Assembly (NCBI GenBank): GCA_050701635.1
Contig: JBOGDF010000122.1
Span: 1-14,089, forward strand
Source of the DNA: WHSM01 sp050701635
GTDB taxonomy: Bacteria > Actinomycetota > Actinomycetes > Mycobacteriales > Micromonosporaceae
Direction: 5' to 3'
Length of the DNA stretch: 14,089 nucleotides
Under the pieces are notes generated by a model. It had not been told where the DNA came from. It searched no databases and saw nothing but the letters and a program-made list of their open reading frames with translations. Below, in pieces: positions 1-6,055 of the stretch. Position 1 is the first letter of the stretch; each line of letters opens with the position of its first letter. A program made the translations under genes and the position numbers.

Positions 1-642
1 GGTCGGCGCGCCGGACGGGCTGGCGGTCGGGCTCGCGCTCGGCGCGGCGCCGTAGGTGACGGTCAGCCGGGGCACGCCGGAGCCGTACTCCCGGGAGTTG
101 ACCACGAACCCCGAGTCGGCGGTGCGGTTGACCACGGCGAAGGAGTAGCTGCCGGCGGCGCGTACCTGCCGGGTGACGTCGAAGCTGACGGTGGACGCGC
201 CGGCGGGGTCGCCCGCGGTCGCCACCACGTCACCCGTCGCCGGGCGGTTCTGGTAGCTGGTGGTGCTCTCCGACCAGCTGTTCGACGGTACGGTGCGCAG
301 CTCCGTCAGCCGCGGCTGGCTCTGCGTACGTTGGAACGTGAACCGCACCGTGACCGACACGATCGGCAGGTCGGTACGCAGCTCGCCGACCCGGAACCGT
401 ACGTACGCCCTGGTGTGCCAGTCCGGCCACTGCGCGGCGGTGAGCTTGGACTCCGTACCGGGGGTGGCGGCGGGGCGTTCGGCGATCACGTACGTGTCGG
501 CCACCGCGCCCCATCGCTGGGAGGTGGTGGCAGCGTCCACTGTGTCCAGTTGCGCTCTGGGAGTGCCGCTGATGGCGAGTACGGCGACCACGGTGAGTAC
601 TGAGGCCGCCGCTACAGCGGCCCACGAGTTGCGTCGATCCAC
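1..642 (-). CDS. Secreted CBM96/DNRLRE-domain protein, N-terminal part (C-terminus outside window)
   Basis: Open frame of 214 codons running off the left edge. The start is GTG at 642, preceded by GGAGGA with a 6-nt gap; a longer ATG frame from 676 is in a different phase and encodes nothing recognisable. Residues 7-25 form a hydrophobic segment after DRR, read as an export signal or membrane anchor. Residues 46-197 match the DNRLRE/CBM96-type beta-sandwich: ADTYV near 48-52, RAYVRFRV near 78-85, the NSWSESTTSYQNRP block at 121-134, SFDV, a SYSFAVVN strand and a closing PRLTVTY. From about residue 198 the chain becomes an Ala/Ser/Pro/Thr linker (APSASPTASPSG), so a further domain, possibly catalytic, is expected beyond the window. 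Known members of this family sit in extracellular polysaccharide-active or surface proteins. The substrate cannot be told. Fold assignment fairly sure, role inferred. Confidence 0.8.
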   Translation of the reverse strand, partial: MDRRNSWAAVAAASVLTVVAVLAISGTPRAQLDTVDAATTSQRWGAVADTYVIAERPAATPGTESKLTAAQWPDWHTRAYVRFRVGELRTDLPIVSVTVRFTFQRTQSQPRLTELRTVPSNSWSESTTSYQNRPATGDVVATAGDPAGASTVSFDVTRQVRAAGSYSFAVVNRTADSGFVVNSREYGSGVPRLTVTYGAAPSASPTASPSGAPT

Positions 643-678
643 GAACGGTCCTCCCGGGGGCGAGGAGATCCATCACTT

Positions 679-710
679 TGCGTAGCCGGGATTGGGGTGT
701 CGGCTATGCA
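679..710 (-). promoter_or_regulatory. Hairpin in the leader of the CBM96-protein gene
   Basis: On the minus strand TGCATAGCCG pairs with CGGCTACGCA across a 12-nt loop: nine pairs with one A-C mismatch, which becomes a G-U pair if read on the plus strand. It lies 36 nt upstream of the GTG start. GGAGA and TCTCC just outside could form an outer stem that ends close to the ribosome-binding site. The structure is visible; a regulatory role is inference. Confidence 0.4.
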
Positions 711-1055
711 CGTCTCCACCACTCGCGCTTCCCTGCGCCGGGCTGACCTGCGATGTTTCCCTTGCCAGGACAGGGAATGCGGTTAGTGACTGGGTGGGGA
801 CGCTACTGTGCGTATCCGTACCTGGCGAGGGGTCGGGGTTCGGCAGCGCCAGGAGGCCGTTCACTGTCCGTAATGGACGCCCGCAGGCTCGGTGAACAGA
901 TTCGAGGGTTACCCCGTCTTGCCCCTGCGTGTGGCGGAGTCCTCATTCCACATCCCGAGATTCGCGACCCTCCGCAGCCGCGGAGTCGACAAATCGCAAT
1001 TGCCCCGATCGGATGAACGCCTGTGCCCCAGTGGAGGCGGATGCTCACCCACGGC

Positions 1056-1093
1056 AACGGCCGGGCGGGCCCGTCAGGGTCCGCCCGGCCGTT
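1056..1093 (-). terminator. Terminator of the S8 protease gene
   Basis: Thirteen perfectly paired bases (AACGGCCGGGCGG with CCGCCCGGCCGTT) continue inward through GCCC/GGGT with one G-U, giving a 17-bp stem on a GTCA tetraloop. It starts about 20 nt after the protease stop codon. No T run follows on the minus strand, as is common for GC-rich actinobacterial terminators. Confidence 0.75.
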
Positions 1094-1112
1094 CGCTGGG
1101 TCTGAGCAGGCG

Positions 1113-2576
1113 CTACTTGACGGTCGCGCCCAGCTTGACGCAGGCCGCGTACACGTCGACCAGGCCGGTGCCCTTGTCGTACGAGCTGGTGTACGCGCCG
1201 ACCGGCTCGTACCCCGCACCGTTGGTGTACTTGTACGCCGTCGACTTCAGCGCGTCCTCGATCGTGGCCGGCGACGCGCCCGGCGCGACCTGGTAGAGCT
1301 GCGCGACGATGCCCGCGATGTGCGGCGCCGCCATCGACGTACCGGAGATGGTGTTGAAGGTGCCCAGGTCGAGCAGACCGGGACCGTTGCGCGGGTCGAG
1401 GCCGGTGGAGCAGACCACCAGGTACAGCCGGCAGGCCGAGGTGATGTTCTCACCCGGCGCGGAGATGTCCGGGTAGGTCGACTTGTCGCCGTTCTTGCCG
1501 CGCGAAGAGTACTCGGAGACGACGCCGTCGCGGGTGCCGGTGTCCTTGTCGTAGTACGACGCCACCGAGATCACGCCCGGGGTCGGGTCCATGCCCGGCG
1601 GGTTGGACAGGCTCTCCGAGCCGCTGCCACCGTCGTTGCCGTTGGCCCACACCGTGAGCACGCCCTGCTTGGCCAGCTCCCGCTGGATCTTCACGGTCGC
1701 GCTGTTCGGGTCGAACGAGCCGCCACCGCCGGGCCCGTACGAGTTGTTGCTGACCTTGATCGGCGGGCAGGTGCTGGCCGGTACGCCGGCGCCGCACGGC
1801 GCGGCGTGGTGCTCCAGCACCCAGTACAGCGCCGCGTCGGCGCCGATCACGAACAGCCCCACGCCCACGGACAGGCCGTACAGCGCGGCGCCGGGGGCGG
1901 CACCGTGCAGCTTGCCGCCGTCGGAGAGGGTGACGTCGCGCGCGCCGACGATGCCGGCGACGTGGGTGCCATGGCCGCCCAGCGACAGGGTGTCGGTGTC
2001 CTGGCCGGTCAGGTCGGCGAAGCAGGCGTCGTTGTTGTCGCCGCCCGGCGGCACCGCCTCGGCACACAGGTACTTCAGGTTCTTCTTCACCGCGCCACCG
2101 GCGAACGCCGGGTGGGTGGCGTCGATCCCGGTGTCGATCACCGCGACGCCGACCCCGCGGCCGTCGACGGCAGCGCCCTTGCTGTCGGTCAGCCCGGTAC
2201 GCGCCGCCGCGCCCCGGGTCGCCTTGTGCGAGGTCTCCATGTAGAACTCGAGCTTCTGGTTGCCCTCGAGGTACGTCACACCGCGGGTCGCCTGCGCCTT
2301 GCGGATCTGGTCGGACGTACCCTTCGCGACCACCACGCCGATCTTCGGCCAGGTGGTGATCGTCTTGAGCCCCGCGGACGCGGCCGCCGTACGCGCCGCG
2401 GTGATGTCGGTGCCGTGCACCATCACCGGCACGCTGGCGGTCGACGAGACCTTGGCGAGCGTACCGGCGAGGGCGTCGGACACCGGCGCCAACGGTGAAG
2501 TGGATGCCGCGGCTTGAGCGATGCCGGCGACGGATACCGCCAGCACCGCGGCGGCGACGAGCGCACGTTTCTTCAA
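1113..2576 (-). CDS. Secreted S8 family subtilisin-like serine protease
   Basis: 487 residues from a TTG start at 2576, chosen because GGAGG lies 5 nt upstream and the protein then begins with a textbook signal peptide (KKR followed by a hydrophobic Ala/Val run to about residue 24, AQAAAS). An ATG 33 codons upstream would bury that signal. Residues about 48-112 resemble an I9-type propeptide. The catalytic triad is complete: Asp148 in VAVIDTG, His202 in GGHGTHVAG, Ser414 in SGTSMAAPH. Asn314 in ANGNDG is the probable oxyanion-hole residue. The chain ends shortly after the catalytic domain, without a P-domain, PPC domain or sorting signal, so a soluble extracellular endopeptidase is expected. 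Several cysteines in the mature part (including 171, 185, 261, 270, 382, 389, 479) could form disulfides. It reads away from the DUF72 gene, 145 bp upstream, and ends at a strong terminator. Confidence 0.93.
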   Translation of the reverse strand: MKKRALVAAAVLAVSVAGIAQAAASTSPLAPVSDALAGTLAKVSSTASVPVMVHGTDITAARTAAASAGLKTITTWPKIGVVVAKGTSDQIRKAQATRGVTYLEGNQKLEFYMETSHKATRGAAARTGLTDSKGAAVDGRGVGVAVIDTGIDATHPAFAGGAVKKNLKYLCAEAVPPGGDNNDACFADLTGQDTDTLSLGGHGTHVAGIVGARDVTLSDGGKLHGAAPGAALYGLSVGVGLFVIGADAALYWVLEHHAAPCGAGVPASTCPPIKVSNNSYGPGGGGSFDPNSATVKIQRELAKQGVLTVWANGNDGGSGSESLSNPPGMDPTPGVISVASYYDKDTGTRDGVVSEYSSRGKNGDKSTYPDISAPGENITSACRLYLVVCSTGLDPRNGPGLLDLGTFNTISGTSMAAPHIAGIVAQLYQVAPGASPATIEDALKSTAYKYTNGAGYEPVGAYTSSYDKGTGLVDVYAACVKLGATVK

Positions 2577-2721
2577 CGGAGCCTCCGAGAATGAGGGGTG
2601 TTGTGCGCTGCCCGCTGTGAAGCCTCCCCAGGCAGCCGCAGGCCGATCCTCGCCGAGGACCACTATTCGGGACAACCCCCCGAACCCTGCATATCACCCG
2701 TCCGGCTACGTGCCGGTAACC

Positions 2722-3465
2722 TCAGCCGACGCGGGAAATCCGCAGGTTACGGCGTTGCGCCAGGCGGGCGAAGGTCGCCGCGTCAGCCGGCGCCGCCGCG
2801 CCCGGATCGTTATTGAAGTACGTGTATACCGGGTCGTTCCGGCCGTACGTCTCCGCGATCCGGTCCACCCAGCTGGCGAGCGCGGCACGACCGTACCCGG
2901 TCCGGTGCCGGCCGTGGTGCAGCCGCAGGTAGCCGAAGTCGGCGGTACGCCACAGCGGCGTCACCGGCCGGCTCCCCCGGTCCGCCCAGCACAGCGCCGC
3001 GTGGTGCTTGCCCAGCACGTCCCGGATCTCGTCGCTCCACCACGAGTCGTGCCGCGGCTCGACCGCCACCTCGACCCGGGACGGCAGCGCGCGCAGCACC
3101 CCGTCGAGCAGCTCCGGGTCGGCGCGCAGCGTCGGCGGCAGCTGCAGCAGCACCGGCCCCAGCTTCTCGCCCAGCCCCTCGGTCCGGTCCAGGAACCGCG
3201 CCACCGGCTCCTCGGGCTCCTTGAGCCGCTTGATGTGCGTCAGGAACCGGCTCATCTTCACCGCGACGAGAAAGTCGTCGGGGGTACGCGCCGCCCAGTC
3301 GGCGAAGGTCTTCCGCTCCGGCAGCCGGTAGAACGCGTTGTTCGACTCCACGGTCGCGAACCGCTCCGCGTACGACTCCAGCCAGCGCTTCTGCGGCACG
3401 TCCTTCGGGTAGAAGGCCCCACGCCAGTCCCGGTACTGCCAGCCCGACGTACCGATCCAGATCAT
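2722..3465 (-). CDS. DUF72 domain protein (YecE-like TIM barrel)
   Basis: 247 residues from the ATG at 3465. An in-frame ATG 15 codons upstream (3510) adds only an arginine- and cysteine-containing leader, whereas the family normally opens as here with IWIGTSGW. Family hallmarks seen are GTSGWxYxxW with FYP at 5-20, the TVESNNAFYRLP block at 38-49, KMSRFLTHIKRL, GPVLLQLPP and VEPRHDSWW, ending with the usual YTYFNND near the C-terminus. There is no signal peptide, so it should be cytoplasmic. DUF72 proteins have no established reaction; the fold is a TIM barrel. No Shine-Dalgarno stands before the chosen start. It lies 79 nt downstream of the DUF1152 gene on the same strand, so co-transcription is possible, although base composition differs between the two. 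Confidence 0.88.
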   Translation of the reverse strand: MIWIGTSGWQYRDWRGAFYPKDVPQKRWLESYAERFATVESNNAFYRLPERKTFADWAARTPDDFLVAVKMSRFLTHIKRLKEPEEPVARFLDRTEGLGEKLGPVLLQLPPTLRADPELLDGVLRALPSRVEVAVEPRHDSWWSDEIRDVLGKHHAALCWADRGSRPVTPLWRTADFGYLRLHHGRHRTGYGRAALASWVDRIAETYGRNDPVYTYFNNDPGAAAPADAATFARLAQRRNLRISRVG

Positions 3466-3544
3466 GTGGGTACGGGTACCCGCGCCGCACCGCCCCAATC
3501 CCCAGTGCACTGTGTGCTGCCGTGCGCACCCTTCGCCGTGCCGA

Positions 3545-4606
3545 TCAGAGTGAATAGATGGGGAGGAGCGGATGGGCGTTGCCGACCAGTTGTCTCAGGG
3601 CGGCTGGACGGTACCGATCGAGCCCGACGACCTCACACAGTCGTCTCAGCGTCCCGTGGCTGGCGCCTCGCAATATGGCCGCCTGGCGGTAGTCGGCCAC
3701 CGCCTGGATGAGCTGCGATGGGGTCGGTACCCGGGCGTCACCTTTGGACAATGCCTTACGCCGCTCGTACGTCAATTCACAACGACCGCACACGTCGGTG
3801 GTGATCTGCTCGGCTTCCGCAAGTGATGTGGTGTCCACGAGCCGTTGAGCGAGGCGGTTGACCTTCAAAGCCCGCTCGTACGGGATGACGTACGCCGCCG
3901 CGCTGGTATCGGTGACGGAGACGAGCGCACCACTGTCCCGAATCTCCACCTCAGCGCGGATTCCGAGGGCGGCTGCCGCGAGCAGCGCCGTCGCCTCGGA
4001 GGGGTGCTCGCGAAGTATCCCGCCGCATGTTTGCACGGCCTCAGGTGTGACCTGCAGGGAGTCGCTCGCGATCTCGTCACACCGGGCGGCGACTCGACTC
4101 GCGGGCAACTCTCCATCTAGGCCGGGACCCGCGACGACAACAGACACACAAACGCCAACCTTCGCCAGGGCTGCGAGCGCCAACGAGTCGCCCAGCGGGC
4201 TACTCATGAGCTGACTCTCGTGTCCCTCGGCGATGACATCGCCTCCCACATCGACCAACGTCACCTCTCGGGCGGCAAACTCCCTCAGAGCCTCGGCCAT
4301 CGTCTGTGACATCGCGACTGCCCCCTGATGGGGGTCGAGGAGCACGACCTGAGCACCCGTGAGTCGCGCGAGCAAGGGGAGGGTCGGGGTGGCTGCCCAT
4401 CGCACACGGCTCTCGCCCGTCACCCGCCAGGAGCGTTCCGTGAGCGGACGCAACCCCTGGTAGTCGCCAACGCTTCGCGGGCCAGGCACCGGGTCCATGA
4501 CGTACCGGTCCCAGGAGTAGCTCATGACGACGGGAGCAGTGCGGCGGCCCAGCGAGTGGTGAACCAGGAGCGCCGCGAGCACGTCACCACCGCCGCCTGC
4601 CGCCAG
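3545..4606 (-). CDS. DUF1152 domain protein, probable CTG start
   Basis: 353 residues if translation starts at CTG (4606); GTG at 4582 gives 345. I prefer CTG because it restores the glycine-rich AAGGGGDV motif (residues 2-9) that opens this family, and AGGAC precedes it by 6 nt; an in-frame TGA sits five codons further up. Other family-like blocks are SYSWDRYVMDPVPGPR (about 29-44), VDVGGDVIAEG (118-128) and SSPLGDSLALAALAKV (135-150), followed by VVAGPGLDGELP. The C-terminal third carries a CGRCELTYERR segment. No signal peptide or membrane segment is seen. DUF1152 has no established function; the glycine-rich start suggests nucleotide or phosphate binding, which is inference. It diverges from the GntR-type gene and is probably under the same control region. 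Codon use is less GC-biased than in flanking genes. Confidence 0.78.
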   Translation of the reverse strand: MAAGGGGDVLAALLVHHSLGRRTAPVVMSYSWDRYVMDPVPGPRSVGDYQGLRPLTERSWRVTGESRVRWAATPTLPLLARLTGAQVVLLDPHQGAVAMSQTMAEALREFAAREVTLVDVGGDVIAEGHESQLMSSPLGDSLALAALAKVGVCVSVVVAGPGLDGELPASRVAARCDEIASDSLQVTPEAVQTCGGILREHPSEATALLAAAALGIRAEVEIRDSGALVSVTDTSAAAYVIPYERALKVNRLAQRLVDTTSLAEAEQITTDVCGRCELTYERRKALSKGDARVPTPSQLIQAVADYRQAAILRGASHGTLRRLCEVVGLDRYRPAALRQLVGNAHPLLPIYSL

Positions 4607-4659
4607 GTGGTTGTCCTGTCACCCGCGATGCTCGGTCAGATACGCTCACAGTTGGCCAC

Positions 4660-4671
4660 TGGTCTATGCCA
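4660..4671 (+). promoter_or_regulatory. Putative operator of the GntR-type regulator in the divergent promoter region
   Basis: TGGTCTATGCCA differs at one base from TGGTATATGCCA, the arm of the inverted repeat upstream of the two small genes. It is itself an imperfect palindrome, as expected for a dimeric GntR-type protein. It lies 21 nt before the preferred gntR start and within the 86-bp DUF1152/gntR intergenic region, which suggests autoregulation and possibly control of DUF1152. Confidence 0.5.
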
Positions 4672-4692
4672 ATTGCCCGACGAGGAAATCCG

Positions 4693-5445
4693 ATGCCCGA
4701 GATCCAGACAGTCCTCCCGAAGTACCTGCAGATCGCCCAGCATCTGCGGGAGGAGATCACCCGCGGTGACCTTTCTCCAGGTTCGGAGGTTCCGAGCGAG
4801 CGCCAGATCGCTGAAGCGTGGAAGGTGGCCAGACCGACGGCGACGAAGGCGCTCCAGGTGCTCCGTCAGCAAGGCTTGGTCGAGTCTCGCCAGGGGGCTG
4901 GAACGTTCGTCCGCGACGTTCGGCTACTCCGCCGGGCGGTACACCGCTACCACCGCTACCGGGAGCGCGGCGCGCAGTACGGCCCAGGAGAGTCGGTCGA
5001 CATCGTCGCCGCCGGAATCGTTGAGGCTCCGGATCATGTCGTCTCCGCGCTGCGGCTCGATGGCCACGCACAGGTCATGTCGAGGCGACGTGTCATCTCG
5101 CGGGAAGGCGAGGGTCCGACAGAGATCGTGACCTCGTGGTGGCCCGCGGAGCTGGCCGAGGTGGCGCCGAAGCTTCTGGAGAAGAGCTCACTCGGCGGTA
5201 TCGGCAGTGTCCGGTACGTCGAAGCGGTGACCGGTCGCCAAGCCGTTTACGCGCGGGACCAGGTAGCGGCTCGGATGGCCGACGTGGCTGAAGTGCACGA
5301 GTTGCAACTGCCGGGCGATCACAGCGCGGTGCTGGTGTATCGCCACACGGTCTACGACCGCAACGATCAACCGCTTGAGTTCGCCGAGTACATCTACCCG
5401 CCCGGCACCTGGACGGTAGACGAGGAGTACTCCCTGGAGGAGTGA
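4693..5445 (+). CDS. GntR family transcriptional regulator, HutC/UTRA type
   Basis: 250 residues from the ATG at 4693, preceded by GAGGAA with a 5-nt gap. An upstream ATG at 4666 would overlap the putative operator and has no ribosome-binding site. Residues 9-74 are the winged helix-turn-helix: PKYLQIAQHLREEI, the PSERQIAEAWKVARPTATKAL recognition region at 34-54, and the wing GLVESRQGAGTFV at 61-73. The remainder, from about residue 90 to 245, fits a UTRA ligand-binding domain, with the typical late FAEYIYPPGTW motif. UTRA regulators respond to small ligands; the ligand here is unknown. The gene diverges from DUF1152 and precedes the small-gene pair by 86 bp. Two near-identical sites, before gntR and before the small genes, make it the likely local regulator. 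Similar regulators occur in actinomycete integrative elements, but no integrase is visible here. Confidence 0.9.
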   Translation: MPEIQTVLPKYLQIAQHLREEITRGDLSPGSEVPSERQIAEAWKVARPTATKALQVLRQQGLVESRQGAGTFVRDVRLLRRAVHRYHRYRERGAQYGPGESVDIVAAGIVEAPDHVVSALRLDGHAQVMSRRRVISREGEGPTEIVTSWWPAELAEVAPKLLEKSSLGGIGSVRYVEAVTGRQAVYARDQVAARMADVAEVHELQLPGDHSAVLVYRHTVYDRNDQPLEFAEYIYPPGTWTVDEEYSLEE

Positions 5446-5470
5446 GCCTCAGGCGGGCGCGGGTGAGCGT

Positions 5471-5522
5471 TTGACTGCACTGAGTGGTATATGCCACCAT
5501 TCAATAACTGGCATATACCACT
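5471..5522 (+). promoter_or_regulatory. Inverted-repeat operator and probable promoter of the small-gene pair
   Basis: AGTGGTATATGCCA (5483-5496) and TGGCATATACCACT (5509-5522) are perfect 14-bp reverse complements separated by 12 bp. Each contains TGGTATATGCCA or its complement, itself nearly palindromic, so two protein dimers about 24 bp apart could bind. A -35-like TTGACT stands at 5471-5476, with a weak -10-like CACCAT 18 bp on, between the arms. The right arm ends 9 bp before the start codon. Occupancy would block the promoter, so repression by the adjacent GntR-type protein is the simplest reading. The repeat is seen directly; the regulator match and promoter are inferred. Confidence 0.7.
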
Positions 5523-5531
5523 GGAGCGGCG

Positions 5532-5804
5532 ATGCGAAATCAGCGAACGCATACCTACGAGGTACGACCTTCGATCGGCGGGCCACCGGTGCTGTCAGTG
5601 TCGGTAGATCGGCAGACAGAGACCCTGACGGCGACCACGAAGGGACGGAAGATCACGCTCGATGTGGCGACCGCCCGGGCTCTGTGGATTGTCATCCAGG
5701 AGGCGGTCTACCAGGAGCGGTCGCTGCGGCCGGACGGCTCTATGCTGACCCTGGCCTTTGACCGGGGTACCGGACGTCTGGTCGCCGTGCGAGGGAGTAG
5801 CTGA
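5532..5804 (+). CDS. Small protein of unknown function (90 aa)
   Basis: 90 residues from an ATG preceded by GGAG with a 5-nt gap, immediately after the inverted-repeat operator. I do not recognise a family. The sequence looks like a compact, mostly beta protein: a VLSVSVDRQTETLTATTKGRKITL hairpin-like stretch near 20-43, one helix around ATARALWIVIQEAVYQ (46-61), then MLTLAFDRGTGRLVAV strands. There is no signal peptide, membrane segment or cysteine. Its TGA overlaps the next ATG by one base (TGATG), so the two small proteins are probably translationally coupled and act together. The clear ribosome-binding site, operator and coupling argue for a real gene. Confidence 0.7.
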   Translation: MRNQRTHTYEVRPSIGGPPVLSVSVDRQTETLTATTKGRKITLDVATARALWIVIQEAVYQERSLRPDGSMLTLAFDRGTGRLVAVRGSS

Positions 5805-6052
5805 TGGGCCGCCTCTCGACGGCTCAGTTCGTGGCGTACGCCCGCGAACAGATCCGCACCGCCGACGTCCTCCTCGCCGGTCACGCGCTCCGCGGACAGA
5901 TGTGCACCTGCGGTCGAGTACCGCCGTGTTCGGTCGCGCTCAGCCTGACCCGGCGACGGCGCCACTTCATCGACTCACTCGCCTGTGTTCTGCCCGGCAG
6001 GGCAGTCGGCCGCGCACCGATCAGACGTGTGGGTGACTTCATGGGGACGTAG
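5804..6052 (+). CDS. Small cysteine-motif protein of unknown function (82 aa)
   Basis: 82 residues, starting in the TGATG overlap with the preceding gene. Residues 1-27 look helical (STAQFVAYAREQIRTADVLLAGHALRG). They are followed by MCTCGRVPPCSVALSLTRRRRHFID, in which the cysteines form CxCGRxxPC, then a basic C-terminal tail. Short actinobacterial proteins with a CxCG..PC segment are, from general knowledge, common beside GntR-type regulators and in integrative elements, but none has a function I can assign. The cysteines could hold a metal ion, though only three or four are close together. The stop codon lies 3 bp from the stop of convergent glmM, leaving no room for a terminator between them. 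Confidence 0.65.
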   Translation: MGRLSTAQFVAYAREQIRTADVLLAGHALRGQMCTCGRVPPCSVALSLTRRRRHFIDSLACVLPGRAVGRAPIRRVGDFMGT

Positions 6053-6055
6053 TGA

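Larger units (their letters stand above)
643..1112. other. 470-bp intergenic region between the CBM96-protein gene and the protease gene
   Basis: No convincing gene is seen here. The low-numbered side is the upstream region of the minus-strand CBM96-protein gene and contains hairpins at 679-710 and at 757-777 (TTCCCT/AGGGAA). The high-numbered side holds the protease terminator at 1056-1093. Short open frames in this interval lack ribosome-binding sites and coding-like composition. I could not place a convincing promoter for the CBM96 gene. Confidence 0.6.

Noticed and set aside
661..720. Possible c-di-GMP (GEMM) riboswitch before the CBM96-protein gene, suggested by ACGCAAAG
   Set aside because: The paired GGGCAAACC-type segment, the GAAA tetraloop and receptor of the family are not found, so only a generic leader hairpin is reported.
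1023..2498. Long plus-strand open frame of 491 codons opposite the protease gene
   Set aside because: Composed of Arg/Gly/Val/Asp-rich low-information sequence, the usual antisense shadow of a GC-rich gene. The minus strand encodes a complete S8 protease with triad, signal peptide and terminator.
3473..3512. Short palindromes CGGGTACCCG (3473-3482) and CAGTGCACTG (3503-3512) near the DUF72 start
   Set aside because: Ten-base palindromes are frequent in GTAC-rich DNA of this kind, and no promoter element or repeated partner supports a function.
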